A DNA stretch of 64,000 nucleotides from PALSA-607 sp963825425 (GCA_963825425.1 CAWGTF010000015.1:372001-436000), one strand, 5' to 3'. Shown: positions 15,771-24,990, counted from the stretch's first letter. Notes: generated from the letters alone by a model not told the origin. Numbers and translations: made by a program.

Positions 15771-15861
15771 TGCGGGTCAGTTCTGGCTCGGTACCGCAGC
15801 AAGATGCTTCCGTCATCCGAGCCGAACGAAACGCACTAACTCGCGCAGCTATGTTCTCCGG

Positions 15862-17079
15862 ATGAAGGTCACTGCTGAGGCGGCGCGTCGCTATCTGCTC
15901 GCGCGGCACTTCCTCGCGCCTGCGCGGTCTGTTGGGGGTGGTCTCGACGGGGTGCTCACGGTCTTCCGTAAGTTCGGGTCAATCCAGTTCGACCCGATCA
16001 CGGTCGCCGGCCGCAATCACGACCTCGTGCTGCACGCACGCGTGGCCGGCTACCAGCCTGCTTGGTGCGACGTGCTCTACGAACGCCGCGAGATCTTCGA
16101 GGCGACCAACAAGGCGCTGTCATTCGTCCCGACAAGCGAGTTTCCCTGGTTTCGTCATGTTTGGGGCCGCAAGGGGCCTCGGTTCCACGCTGCCGCACTC
16201 GCCGAGAACGCCACGGTGGCCGAGCGGGTGCTCCGGCGGGTCCGCGCTGAAGGACCTCTGTCATCGCGCGATTTCGAGCGCGAGTCTGGCGCGACGAAAG
16301 ACTGGTTCGGGGTGCCGGAAAACGCCGTGCGGTCCGTGCTCGAGGCATACACCGTCACGGGCGTGATCGGCCTCGCCCGGCGCGACGACAATCTCCGATA
16401 CTACGACCTCCTCGAACGGCTGCTCCCGGCCGAATTGCTCGCGCAGGAAGTGCCAGAGCGCGAACAGCAGCTGCACAAACTCCTGTCCCGGTATCGTGCC
16501 CACGGCCTGCTCGGCGCCGGCGGCGCCGGCGGCACGTTCGACCGCATCGCCCCGCCGAGATCGACGTCGGAGCGGGTGGGCCGCAATACGCTGCACGCGG
16601 AGCTGGTCGAGCGCGGTGCGCTGGTGCCCGTCGAGGTTGACGGGTTGCGAACCAAACGCTTCGTCCTACCGGAGGAACTCGCGCTGCTCGAGGCGCCGCC
16701 AGAGCCGACGCCATCCGTCGCCTTCATCGCTCCGTTCGACGCGCTGCTGTGGGACACCGCCCTGCTGGCGAGCCTCTTCGACTTCGAGCACGTGTGGGAG
16801 GGTTTCTTTCCGCCAGCGAAGCGCCGTTGGGGCTACTACGTGCTCCCGATCTGCTTCGGCGACCGCCTCGTCGGCCGGATCGAACCGCGGATCGACCGGG
16901 ACCGAGACCGCGTGGAGGTGCTCGGCGTCTGGTGGCAAGAAGGCTTCACGCCGCGCCGCGCCAACGGCTTCGTCGAGGCGATGCGCGACGCGCTCCGGGC
17001 GTACCTGCGCTTCGCCGGAGCGGACCGCATCGAGTGGGCGCCACACCTCGCGACCGAGAAGCGGCTCTTCCCCGCCTAA
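15862..17079 (+). CDS. YcaQ-like winged-helix DNA glycosylase family protein
   Basis: 405 residues from ATG 15862. It matches the HTH_42/YcaQ (AlkX) family: R-x-LLARHFLAP at the N terminus, the QxD catalytic motif in GSIQFDPI (about residues 42-49), DVLYERREIFEATNKALSFV, and the C-terminal WEGFFPPAKRRWGYYVLPIC with LVGRIEPRIDRD. YcaQ proteins unhook interstrand crosslinks made by natural products such as azinomycin, and related members give self-resistance. The next gene, a VOC protein 30 bp downstream, is also of a type often used in resistance. No biosynthetic cluster is visible nearby. Confidence 0.85.
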   Translation: MKVTAEAARRYLLARHFLAPARSVGGGLDGVLTVFRKFGSIQFDPITVAGRNHDLVLHARVAGYQPAWCDVLYERREIFEATNKALSFVPTSEFPWFRHVWGRKGPRFHAAALAENATVAERVLRRVRAEGPLSSRDFERESGATKDWFGVPENAVRSVLEAYTVTGVIGLARRDDNLRYYDLLERLLPAELLAQEVPEREQQLHKLLSRYRAHGLLGAGGAGGTFDRIAPPRSTSERVGRNTLHAELVERGALVPVEVDGLRTKRFVLPEELALLEAPPEPTPSVAFIAPFDALLWDTALLASLFDFEHVWEGFFPPAKRRWGYYVLPICFGDRLVGRIEPRIDRDRDRVEVLGVWWQEGFTPRRANGFVEAMRDALRAYLRFAGADRIEWAPHLATEKRLFPA

Positions 17080-17109
17080 ACTTCAACAACAACCAGGTCG
17101 GGAGACGTA

Positions 17110-17493
17110 ATGTCCGTCCAGCTCAATCACACCATCATCCACACGCGCGACAAGAACGAAACCGCCGAGTTCTACTGCGACATCCTCGGACTCCCCGCGC
17201 CATCAGTGAGCGATCCCTTCCTCACCGTTGCCTGCGCGAACGACGTCACGCTGGCCTTCGCCGACTACCTTCCATCGGCCATGCCCCAGCACTACGCGTT
17301 CCTGGTCAGCGAAGCCGAGTTCGATGCGATCTTCGAACGGCTCACCGCGCGCGGTCTCCGCTACTGGGCGGACCCGATGCATCTGCGCGCTAGTGAGATC
17401 AACGATGCCGACGGCGGGCGCGGCCTGTACTGGGAGGATCCGAACGGGCACAACTTGGAGATCATCACCCGACCGTACGGAAGCGAAACATGA
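17110..17493 (+). CDS. VOC (glyoxalase/bleomycin-resistance) family protein
   Basis: 127 residues, start ATG with GGGAG upstream. Single vicinal-oxygen-chelate module pair: LNHTIIHTRDKNETAEFYCD with the first metal His, HYAFLVSEAEFDAIFERL in the middle, and GRGLYWEDPNGHNLEIIT with the closing Glu. Such proteins bind a divalent metal and either act on small electrophiles or sequester drugs. It is 30 bp after the YcaQ-like gene and probably co-transcribed. Substrate unknown. Confidence 0.85.
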   Translation: MSVQLNHTIIHTRDKNETAEFYCDILGLPAPSVSDPFLTVACANDVTLAFADYLPSAMPQHYAFLVSEAEFDAIFERLTARGLRYWADPMHLRASEINDADGGRGLYWEDPNGHNLEIITRPYGSET

Positions 17494-17672
17494 CGGCCGT
17501 TACGCAGCGCGGGGCGTGCCGCGACGGCTTCCCTCACTAAGCGAAGCGACGGAGATATGCATGACGCCGACTTTGCCGCCTGAGCGTGTGCATTCCGCCC
17601 GCCGATGCCCACCTCCCGAGACCGTGAGTTGGGCCTCGGACCTTTGTTCATCGCCTCGTCTTGCTGCCGTAC

Positions 17673-18161
17673 TCAGCTCTGGCTGAGCTTGTCAACCAAA
17701 ACAGCCAACGCGGGGACGGCGGCGCGCACCGCCGCACGCTGCGCAACCGACAGTTGCGCTAAGGCAGTTCCGAGCCGGCGTTCGTGCGCCTTCTGCCAGT
17801 CCTGCAGCTGTCGGCGTCCGGCCTTCGTCAGTCGCACTACGGCGACCCGTCGGTCGGCAGGATTGTGATCTCGCGTTGCGGTGCCCGCCTCTACGAGTTG
17901 CTGCACGAGGCCGCTCGTGGTTGCCGGAGCTAGATGCAATGTTGTGCAGATCTCGCCCACCCTGATGCCCGCAGGCTCGTGGTCGCGCAGGCACTGCAGG
18001 AGTTCTATCTGCGCCATGGGCAGCGTTTCCCACGGATAGTCGGTACGGATGCCCGCTCGCAGGACCCGACGCAGGCGGTTCACCACGTCGGTCAGAGCCT
18101 CGGCGTCGCTGGGTCGCAACTCTTCTGCTCTAGGCACCGTTGCATCGTACGTCAAATACAC
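17673..18161 (-). CDS. MarR-family transcriptional regulator (divergent from MFS exporter)
   Basis: 162 residues from GTG at 18159-18161; TTG seven nt further in is an alternative. Winged helix in IRVGEICTTLHLAPATTSGL (about 77-96), wing with RDHNPADRRVAVVRLTKAGR, flanked by the dimer helices DAEALTDVVNRLRRVL and QRAAVRAAVPALAVLVDKL. It is divergent from a drug-exporter gene with a 37-bp gap that contains nested palindromes, so it most likely represses itself and the exporter until a ligand binds. Confidence 0.85.
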   Translation of the reverse strand: MYLTYDATVPRAEELRPSDAEALTDVVNRLRRVLRAGIRTDYPWETLPMAQIELLQCLRDHEPAGIRVGEICTTLHLAPATTSGLVQQLVEAGTATRDHNPADRRVAVVRLTKAGRRQLQDWQKAHERRLGTALAQLSVAQRAAVRAAVPALAVLVDKLSQS

Positions 18162-18191
18162 CGTCTCCCGAAACGTTCGGTAACCGGTGTA
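18157..18191. promoter_or_regulatory. Nested palindromic operator between marR and the MFS gene
   Basis: TACACCG (18157-18163) and CGGTGTA (18185-18191) form an outer inverted repeat; inside is CCGAAACGTTCGG (18168-18180), a second palindrome. The site covers the whole divergent promoter gap and the GTG start of the regulator, as expected for MarR control of both genes. Confidence 0.6.
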
Positions 18192-18198
18192 GTTTGAA

Positions 18199-19659
18199 AT
18201 GGTGGCGGACAGCGAATCCGACGAACCGCGTGGCTGGCAGCGCCTGGTCGTCGAGCCTCGTCGGCCCGCGGCGATTCGCAACTGGCCGAACGCGCCGTGG
18301 CTGGTTGTTGCCACGGTGAGCATCGGCGCGTTTCTCGGCCAGCTCGATGCGTCGATCGTCACCCTCGCGCTACCGACTTTGCAGCAGCAATTCCACGCCA
18401 GTCTCGCGAGCGTCGAATGGGTCGCACTCAGCTACCTGCTCGTGCTCGTCGCGAGCGTCACCGCGGTCGGCCGGCTCGCGGACATGATCGGCCGGAAGCT
18501 GCTGTATACCTACGGCTTCGCGATCTTCACGCTCGCGTCAGTCGGCTGCGGGTTATCGCCCAGCCTCGGCGTCCTCATCGGTTTTCGGGTTGTGCAAGCG
18601 CTGGGCGCCGCGATGCTGCAAGCCAACTCGGTGGCGCTGATCGCCACCGCGATTCCGACGGCCAGCCTCGGGCGAGCCATTGGCATCCAAGGAGCGGCCC
18701 AAGCGACCGGTCTTGCGCTCGGTCCGACCGTGGGCGGCCTCCTTATCGGCGTCGCCGGCTGGCGGTCGATCTTCTTCCTCAACGGTCCCGTCGGGCTGAT
18801 CGGTTTGGTGCTGGCTTGGCTGTTGCTGCCGCGCACCAGAGAACTCGCGCCGCGGGCGCGCTTCGACTGGTTGGGCCTCGGGTTCCTCGGGCCCGCAGTT
18901 GTGGCGCTCTTGCTTGCACTCAATCTTGCAGGCAACCCGGGATTCGTGGCGCCGCTCGTGCTGCTCGGCGCGGCAGCGACATTGATCGGCCTATTCAGCC
19001 GTCGCGAGCGGCGCACGGCTGCGCCCCTGATCGACCTGCACCTGTTCCGCAACCTCGACTTCACTGCCGGCATCGCATCGGGTCTGCTCAGCTACCTCGT
19101 GCTGTTCGCCGTTCTCTTCGTCGTCCCCTTCTTTCTTGAGCACGCGCGGCATCTCTCGACAACCCGCGCTGGTTTTGAACTCGGCGTGCTACCCGTCGCA
19201 TTGGCCATTGTGGCGCCGTTCGCCGGTCGCGCCCGCGATCGGATAGGTGCGCGAATCCCGACGGTCACCGGCATGCTTCTGGTCGCAGGGCTACTTGTCG
19301 GACTCGCCTTTGTCGAGCGGTCTTCGGTCGCCGTGGTCGTGGTGCTGGCCGGCATCGGGGTCGGGCTCGGTCTCTTCACGCCGGCGAACAACGCCGCGAT
19401 CATGGCGGCTGCTCCCCGCGAGCACTCGGGAATGGCCGGTGGCATCCTCAACTTGACCCGCGGTCTTGGTACCGCGATCGGCGTCGCGGTCACCGGCCTT
19501 GTGCTGGGGCTGCGCAACGCGGAGGGCCAGCACGCGTCGCCGCACGTCGTGACCGTTGGGTTCCAGACGTGCGTGGTAGTGCTAGCGGTCGTCGCTGTCG
19601 CGGCCGCAGCCCTCGCCTCGCTGCGCACGTCGCCGTCCGATCAGACCGGCCTCAGCTAG
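18199..19659 (+). CDS. MFS drug exporter, DHA2 (14-helix) family
   Basis: 486 residues with about 14 membrane helices. DHA2 marks: FLGQLDASIVTLALPTLQQQ in helix one (motif D1), GRLADMIGRKLLYTYGF (motif A between helices two and three), and LALGPTVGGLLIGVAGWRSI in helix five (motif C, typical of antiporters). The N terminus has 30 extra hydrophilic residues. Proteins of this type expel hydrophobic or cationic drugs in exchange for protons. The adjacent divergent MarR gene and shared operator indicate inducible expression. Substrate unknown. Confidence 0.9.
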   Translation: MVADSESDEPRGWQRLVVEPRRPAAIRNWPNAPWLVVATVSIGAFLGQLDASIVTLALPTLQQQFHASLASVEWVALSYLLVLVASVTAVGRLADMIGRKLLYTYGFAIFTLASVGCGLSPSLGVLIGFRVVQALGAAMLQANSVALIATAIPTASLGRAIGIQGAAQATGLALGPTVGGLLIGVAGWRSIFFLNGPVGLIGLVLAWLLLPRTRELAPRARFDWLGLGFLGPAVVALLLALNLAGNPGFVAPLVLLGAAATLIGLFSRRERRTAAPLIDLHLFRNLDFTAGIASGLLSYLVLFAVLFVVPFFLEHARHLSTTRAGFELGVLPVALAIVAPFAGRARDRIGARIPTVTGMLLVAGLLVGLAFVERSSVAVVVVLAGIGVGLGLFTPANNAAIMAAAPREHSGMAGGILNLTRGLGTAIGVAVTGLVLGLRNAEGQHASPHVVTVGFQTCVVVLAVVAVAAAALASLRTSPSDQTGLS

Positions 19660-19680
19660 CCGCCGTCCCAGGCCAGTACG

Positions 19681-21597
19681 GTGGCTGTCGTGATCGAGAG
19701 CTTGGCGCGCGAACGCCTGGGTACGCGGGAGGCGGATGCGTTTCTGACTCGCCTTGAGCTGGCGCTGTTCGACATCCGCCAGCCACTAGAGGCGCTGTAC
19801 GGCGAGGTGGTCGACGTCGACGAACTCGTCAACGATCTCGTGTCGGACGCGATCGATGCGGCGGCTGCGCGACCGGAGAAGCTGCGCATCATCGACCGCC
19901 GGCGCGAGATCGATCGGGCGTGGTTCCAGCGAGCCCGCATGATCGGCTACGTCTGTTACGCGGATCGGTTCGCCGGGTCGCTCGAGGGCGTGGCGAAGCA
20001 CCTCGACTACCTGGTCGAGCTCGGCGTGACCTACCTGCACCTGATGCCGCTCCTCAAGCCGCGGGTCGGTGAGAACGACGGTGGCTACGCGGTGCAGAAC
20101 TACGACGAGGTCGATCCCCGTGTCGGGACCATGGCCGACCTGCAGGTGCTGGCGGACGACCTGCACGACCGCGGCATGGCGCTATGCATTGACCTGGTCG
20201 TCAATCACACGGCGCGCGAGCACGAGTGGGCGCAGCGGGCACTCGCCGGAGACCCCGTCTACCGTGACTGCTACCTCGTCTTTCCGGACCGAACGTTGCC
20301 CGACGCGTACGAGCGCACACTGCCCGAGGTCTTCCCCGACATGGCGCCTGGCAGCTTCACCGAGGTGCCGGGACTCGGCTGGGTGTGGACGACGTTCCAT
20401 GAGTTTCAGTGGGATCTGAACTACGCCAACCCGACGGTGTTCCGGGCCATGCTCGGCACCATGTTCGCGCTAGCGAACCGCGGGATCGACGTGCTGCGTC
20501 TCGACGCCGTCCCGTTCCTTTGGAAGCGGATGGGGACCGACTGCCAGAACCAGCCCGAGGCGCACCTGTTGGTGCAGGCGTTCCGGGCACTCACCGGCCT
20601 CGCCGCACCCGGTCTTGCGCTGAAGGCCGAGGCGATTGTGAGCCCGGACCGGCTGGTGCAGTACCTCGGCGCGCACGACCGCTACCAGCCGGAATGCGAT
20701 CTGGCCTACGACAACCAACTCATGGTGATGCTGTGGTCGACGATGGCGAGCCGCGACGTCCGCCTTGCCGAGCAGGCGTTGTCGCGCCGCCGTCCAGCTC
20801 CGCAATCGACATCCTGGGTTACGTATCTGCGCTGTCACGACGACATCGGGTGGGCGGTGTCCGACGAGGACGCCGCCGCCGTCGGGCTCAACGGTTTCAG
20901 CCATCGTCGTTTTCTCAACGACTACTACGCCGGCAGCTTCGCTGGGTCGTTCGCGCGCGGTGCGTTGTTCCAAGAGAACGAGGTCACTGGCGATGCCCGT
21001 ATCAGTGGCAGCGCTGCGTCATTGTGCGGAGTCGAGGCTGCCCTAGCTGCTGGCGACGATCACGAACTTACGCTCGCCTTGCGGCGGCTCGAGTCGATGT
21101 ATGCCGTGGTGTTTTCGTTCGGCGGTATCCCGCTGATCTACATGGGCGACGAGCTCGCGATGCGAAACGACCCTCATTGGGACGACGATCTGGCGCACGC
21201 CGACGATAACCGGTGGATGCACCGGCCGGCCATGAACTGGACTGTCGCCGATCGCCGAAGCGACCCGAAATCTGTGGAGGGTAAGGTTTTTGCGGCGATT
21301 CGCGGCCTGGTGGATGCGCGACGATCCTTGCTGGCACTGCGTGCGGGCGGCGAGACCGAGATCCTGCCAACCGAGATCAACAGCGTGCTCGCCTACCGCC
21401 GGACGCATCCGCGCAGTGCACCGTTCCTCGCGCTGACGAACTTCAGCGATCTCACACAATACGTCGACACTGGCGTATGTGGACGCGCTGGTCTGCACGC
21501 GCCGCGCCACGTGCATTCCACCACCGGCGAGCTGATTGTCGACGACGGTCGGATTCAGCTCCTGCCGTGGGGATTTGAGTGGCTCACCGGCACCTGA
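19681..21597 (+). CDS. Amylosucrase-type GH13_4 glucosyltransferase
   Basis: 638 residues from GTG 19681, the usual amylosucrase length; GTG 19690 is possible. The (beta/alpha)8 domain follows an N-terminal helical domain. Motifs in order: GVTYLHLMPLLKPRVGENDG, DLVVNHTAREHEWAQ (region I), GIDVLRLDAVPFLWK with the nucleophile Asp, ALKAEAIVSPD with the acid/base Glu, and TYLRCHDDIGWAV (region IV). A Trp/Phe-rich loop TTFHEFQWDLNYANP is typical of enzymes acting on sucrose. It makes alpha-1,4-glucan from sucrose, releasing fructose, or hydrolyses sucrose or trehalose-like sugars. No signal peptide, so cytoplasmic. Confidence 0.85.
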   Translation: MAVVIESLARERLGTREADAFLTRLELALFDIRQPLEALYGEVVDVDELVNDLVSDAIDAAAARPEKLRIIDRRREIDRAWFQRARMIGYVCYADRFAGSLEGVAKHLDYLVELGVTYLHLMPLLKPRVGENDGGYAVQNYDEVDPRVGTMADLQVLADDLHDRGMALCIDLVVNHTAREHEWAQRALAGDPVYRDCYLVFPDRTLPDAYERTLPEVFPDMAPGSFTEVPGLGWVWTTFHEFQWDLNYANPTVFRAMLGTMFALANRGIDVLRLDAVPFLWKRMGTDCQNQPEAHLLVQAFRALTGLAAPGLALKAEAIVSPDRLVQYLGAHDRYQPECDLAYDNQLMVMLWSTMASRDVRLAEQALSRRRPAPQSTSWVTYLRCHDDIGWAVSDEDAAAVGLNGFSHRRFLNDYYAGSFAGSFARGALFQENEVTGDARISGSAASLCGVEAALAAGDDHELTLALRRLESMYAVVFSFGGIPLIYMGDELAMRNDPHWDDDLAHADDNRWMHRPAMNWTVADRRSDPKSVEGKVFAAIRGLVDARRSLLALRAGGETEILPTEINSVLAYRRTHPRSAPFLALTNFSDLTQYVDTGVCGRAGLHAPRHVHSTTGELIVDDGRIQLLPWGFEWLTGT

Positions 21598-21615
21598 ACA
21601 GGTCACGTGCCGGTG
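21585..21615 (+). terminator. Hairpin over the amylosucrase stop codon
   Basis: CACCGGCAC and GTGCCGGTG pair around a 13-nt loop; the stop codon lies in the hairpin loop. No T-run follows, which is common for actinobacterial terminators. It lies between convergent genes. Confidence 0.4.
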
Positions 21616-21630
21616 CACCACACAGACCCA

Positions 21631-22224
21631 TCAGTCGATGTCAGGTTCCACGAGGTCGAAGAATGTCAGGTCGCCCTCGATCGTCTCGCGCAAACCCTCA
21701 GCGAGCTCGGGCTTGTCCTGCATGGCCTTTTCGCCTTCGCGAGCCGCCTCCTCGGAGCGGAAGTAGATGAACTGGGTGAAGCCACCGTCGCCGTGAAAGC
21801 CGACGACGACACCGAGGAGGTCGGGTCGCAACGCACGCAGCTCGTCTTGGCTGGCAACACCGAATCTGCGCATCTCGGCTTGGTTCTTGGTGTGTCCCTG
21901 AAGCACCTGCACGAAGCCCGCGGAGTTGTCGCCGCCGCCGAGAATGGTCTCGACTTCGGTGCAGTTGTGGAAGGTGACGTCGTCGCCGAACGCCTTCGAC
22001 GCTTCGTTCCACCAGGCACCTTGCTCGGCGCGATCGCTGTTGGCCTGCGCGTCAGCCTCGGTTTCGAACCGGACCATGGTGATGCCCCGGCCGTCTGGCG
22101 TGACCCCGCCGGTGGAGCCTAGATAACCGTGCGCGCCAGGCTTGATCTCCTTGCGCCACCGTGCCACCGACCGCTGCAGTGCGTCGGCGTCCACCACCGT
22201 GCCCTGGATGATCTGGACAAACAT
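21631..22224 (-). CDS. Protein with two tandem dimeric alpha-beta-barrel (ABM-like) modules
   Basis: 197 residues. The two halves resemble each other: FVQIIQGTVVDADALQRSV against FVQVLQGHTKNQAEMRRF at the starts, MVRFETEADAQ against YFRSEEAARE in the middle, and DVTFHNCTEVE against DLTFFDLVEPD at the ends. This is an internal duplication of a fold like that of antibiotic-biosynthesis monooxygenases or EthD. The residues for catalysis in those families are not obvious, so the role may be stress-related ligand handling. It stands alone, converging on the amylosucrase gene. Confidence 0.65.
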   Translation of the reverse strand: MFVQIIQGTVVDADALQRSVARWRKEIKPGAHGYLGSTGGVTPDGRGITMVRFETEADAQANSDRAEQGAWWNEASKAFGDDVTFHNCTEVETILGGGDNSAGFVQVLQGHTKNQAEMRRFGVASQDELRALRPDLLGVVVGFHGDGGFTQFIYFRSEEAAREGEKAMQDKPELAEGLRETIEGDLTFFDLVEPDID

Positions 22225-22513
22225 CTGCGCCGCCTTTCAGAGGGGAAGCCTCACAGGGTGAGCTGAGGCTACGTCCTGGCTGCGCGACGCACTAGGGGGC
22301 AGCAGCACCAGGACCCACTACCGCCGGCGCCGCGCGAGCTTCAGGAAGAAGCGGACCAGCGCGAGTGCGAACCACAAACCCATGCCGCGACGCTACCCGC
22401 TCACCGGTCCGCCCGCCTGGCATCTGTGCGCGTCTGTTCAGTCTGGGACAGAGTGGGACGACGGCGGCAACCCATCTGGGCAACGGTCCGTATTGCGGGG
22501 TGTGACGACATCG

Positions 22514-23086
22514 ATGGAGCGGTCCGACGAACTCGACGCTTCCGGGCAGACCAGCTCGGCGACTGCTTCGGCCCAATTCACCCGGTTCGTGACAGAGTCC
22601 TCGGCGCGCCTGCTGCGGACAGCTTGGTTGCTCACGTCACACCGGGAGCAGGCTCAAGATCTCACCCAGCTCGCATACGCGAAGACGTTCGCCGCGTGGC
22701 GCCGGGTGCGGCACGACGATGCGGAGGCCTACGCGCGTCGGGTCATGGTGAACAGCTATATCGACTGGTGGCGCAGAGCACCGTGGCGCGAGCGCCCCAC
22801 TGAACGAGTACCTGAGCACGGCCTGGTGCCCGATCACGGCAGGACAATAGATGAGCGGACGGCGCTTGCTGCCGCCCTTGCCCAGCTCACGCGTCGAGAA
22901 CGAACGATCGTGGTGTTGCGCTACTACGTCGACCTCAGCGAAGCCGATGTCGCCGCGCTTGTCGGCGTCTCCGTCGGCACCGTGAAGAGCACGTCATCGA
23001 AGGCGCTGGCCAAACTGCGCCGCTCACCCAATCTTGCAGACAATGACGGGCCGGCGGTTTCGCGGGCACGAGAGGAGAGCACATGA
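22514..23086 (+). CDS. SigE-family RNA polymerase sigma factor
   Basis: 190 residues. Region 2: AQFTRFVTESSARLLRTAWL, then AQDLTQLAYAKTFAAWRRV and RRVMVNSYIDWWRR, the pattern of actinobacterial SigE-type ECF factors. Region 4: LAQLTRRERTIVVLRYYVDL with the helix-turn-helix SEADVAALVGVSVGTVKSTS. The start could also be GTG 22502, 12 nt upstream. The stop overlaps the ATG of the next gene, which encodes a small N-terminal domain then a membrane segment, as expected for its anti-sigma or partner protein. Confidence 0.85.
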   Translation: MERSDELDASGQTSSATASAQFTRFVTESSARLLRTAWLLTSHREQAQDLTQLAYAKTFAAWRRVRHDDAEAYARRVMVNSYIDWWRRAPWRERPTERVPEHGLVPDHGRTIDERTALAAALAQLTRRERTIVVLRYYVDLSEADVAALVGVSVGTVKSTSSKALAKLRRSPNLADNDGPAVSRAREEST

Positions 23087-23895
23087 GCGACGACGATTTC
23101 GGCGAGGAACTCGGTCAGTTGCCGCCCGACCTCGAACTCGGTGCGACGTCTGACCAGACTCATGCGACGCGGCCGCCGAATCAGGCGGATCCGGCAGGTC
23201 TCGATCGTCGGCGCTGCGGCGGTTGCGGTGCTTCGGCATCACGGCGACCGGTGTCGCGTTCGCCGGCCGCCACAGCATGCACGTCGTGCACCCCGCATCA
23301 GGTGGTGTCGGCCGCCCGCTGACCTCACCGTCGCCAGTTCCTCTCACGACTACGGCTGCCTCGCCGATCGCGTCAAGCTCAAACGGAGTGGCAGGTACCG
23401 CCGCGCCGGTCGCCTCGGCATCGAGCGTCTCGACGTCGTCCTGCTTTCCCGAACCGCAAGCAACGACGGGCGCCCCGCCTGCACCGCAGAACTTTGACCT
23501 CAACGAAAATCCGCAGCCGTGGGGCAGCCTGATGCAATGTCGGTACCGACAGCAACGGCAGGCGGTCGTGCTGTACGGCTATCACATCGACGACGCGGTG
23601 ATGCCCTGCACGCATTTCGGCCTGATGCTCGGCACAACGGATCTGTCCACCGAGGGGACGGGCGGCGTCACTGGCGTGTATGGCGACGAACGACTCTCGG
23701 GCAGCGACCTCGGGCTCGGGATGCACGCGGTCAGCCTGTCGGGGCGGAAGCCGGATCAGCGCGTCGTACCTCATCGGCTACTACGTCGGGCCGGCTGCCT
23801 CGATTTCCGTCCGCGTGAACGGCGTTGTGACTCCGACGACCGTGGCGGCCTGGAGCGTGAATCCCGACGTCAAGTTCTGGTGGTTGGCAGCGTGA
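23083..23895 (+). pseudogene. Membrane partner of the sigma factor, broken by three frame changes
   Basis: ATG at 23083 overlaps the sigma stop. The frame starts MSDDDFGEELGQLPPDLELG, then must shift to read MRRLTRLMRRGRRIRRIRQV and the helix VSIVGAAAVAV, shift again for the Ser/Thr/Pro-rich segment and PWGSLMQCRYRQQRQAVVLY, and again for YLIGYYVGPAASISVRVNGV and the end at WWLAA. The frame order is 1-2-3-1, as if one base was gained each time. The layout (short cytoplasmic part, one helix, extracytoplasmic Thr/Ser linker and a beta domain) fits a transmembrane regulator of the SigE-type factor. Either a decayed gene or repeated sequence errors. Confidence 0.6.
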
Positions 23896-24020
23896 GCGGT
23901 CCGACCCGACCTCGGCTCACCCGTACGCGAAGGACGCCCAGGGGAACCCACTGCCGATCGGCGCCCACGCCCAACCCGGCGTCGGCTGACCTCAGCTATG
24001 TTCGCCCCGACTCAGGTAAT

Positions 24021-24058
24021 ATATCTCCGAGCTAAACTACTTGTCTCCGAGATATAAC
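24021..24058 (+). promoter_or_regulatory. Twin operators and -10 box ahead of the ABM-MarR pair
   Basis: TATCTCCGAG (24022-24031) and TCTCCGAGATATA (24044-24056) share the core CTCCGAG with centres 20 bp apart, two helical turns. Each is close to the palindrome TATCTCNGAGATA often bound by MarR proteins. TATAAC at 24053-24058 would serve as the -10 box, so a bound repressor would block it. The likely binder is the MarR encoded as second gene of the transcript. Confidence 0.55.
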
Positions 24059-24116
24059 ATGTGTAGTGTCCTCGTTACTGAGGCAGCCCGCCTCCCTGAG
24101 CGTTGGGAGCTACGCA

Positions 24117-24389
24117 ATGACCGCAACTCTCGTCGTCCGGCACAAGGTGAACGACTACGCTGCATGGCGAAGCGTCTACGACGAACTCGAACCGCTCCGC
24201 GTTGAGCACGGCTGCACCGGCAAGCGTGTTCTGCAACTTCCCGAGGATGCGAACGAACTGTTGGTTACGCATGACTTCCCGTCGGTCGAGCAGGCGGCGA
24301 GCTTCGCCCACGACCCGCAACTGAAGGCTGGGATGGCGCGCGCCGGAGTTGCCGGCCCGCCTCAGATTGAGATCTTCGCGGTTGCCTGA
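24117..24389 (+). CDS. Small dimeric alpha-beta-barrel (cyclase/monooxygenase-like) protein
   Basis: 90 residues, ATG 24117 with GGGAG upstream. The pattern TLVVRHKVNDYAAWRSVYDE, GCTGKRVLQLPEDANELLVT and FPSVEQAASFAHDPQLKAGM is that of small cyclase-like or ABM-type proteins (ferredoxin-like fold, dimer). Its stop overlaps the probable TTG start of the MarR gene, and the transcript begins at a twin-operator promoter, so it is probably the MarR regulator's target. Possible role: oxidation or shielding of a quinone or aromatic compound; not proven. Confidence 0.75.
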   Translation: MTATLVVRHKVNDYAAWRSVYDELEPLRVEHGCTGKRVLQLPEDANELLVTHDFPSVEQAASFAHDPQLKAGMARAGVAGPPQIEIFAVA

Positions 24390-24990
24390 GCCCTATCGCC
24401 GTCGGCCGGGGAGGAGCGCTCGCTCGTCCCCGGCCAAGCTCGGCCTCGTTAAGGTTGATCCTGATTACAGGGCGGAATACCCGGGCGGCGACGCCAGCAG
24501 CACGGAGGCGTTCGCCACACTTGTTCGAGCTGGCACGGCGAGTCTGATGGAGTTAGACCGTCGGATTGTTGCGTCGTTCGACGTGCCACATCCCGCGGCA
24601 ACCATGCTCGCTGTTGTCGACGGTGCGGGCGAACCCCTGACGCCATCGCAAATCAGTGAGCGCGTTCTCGTCGCGTCGGCCAGCACCACAGCCACCCTTG
24701 ACTTGCTCGAGCGGCGTGGCTGGCTTCGTCGGATGCCCAACCCCGATGACCGCCGCAGCACACTCGTCGAGATCACGCCTGCCGGCCAGGCGATCGCGGA
24801 TCGGCTGCTGCCGGGCATTCGGGTAGTCGAACGCACTGCCATGGACGTGCTGACGAAAAGCGAGCGCGTGCAACTGCTTGCGCTGCTCGGCAAAGTTCTG
24901 GGGCGACTGGCCGAACTTGCCGACGAAGAGCCCTTGCCGTTGGACGGCGATCGGAACCGACCAGCGCGACTCATCCCGCCGTCCGGCTGA
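24382..24990 (+). CDS. MarR-family transcriptional regulator
   Basis: 202 residues if TTG 24382, overlapping the previous stop, is the start; the first 30 residues look unlike the family, so the true start may lie nearer 24450. Core: ELDRRIVASFDVPHPAATML, winged helix LTPSQISERVLVASASTTAT, recognition LLERRGWLRRMPNPDDRRST and wing LVEITPAGQAIADRL, then the dimer helices. It is co-transcribed with the small ABM-like gene and probably represses both through the twin CTCCGAG sites at 24021-24056. Confidence 0.8.
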   Translation: MPEPYRRRPGRSARSSPAKLGLVKVDPDYRAEYPGGDASSTEAFATLVRAGTASLMELDRRIVASFDVPHPAATMLAVVDGAGEPLTPSQISERVLVASASTTATLDLLERRGWLRRMPNPDDRRSTLVEITPAGQAIADRLLPGIRVVERTAMDVLTKSERVQLLALLGKVLGRLAELADEEPLPLDGDRNRPARLIPPSG

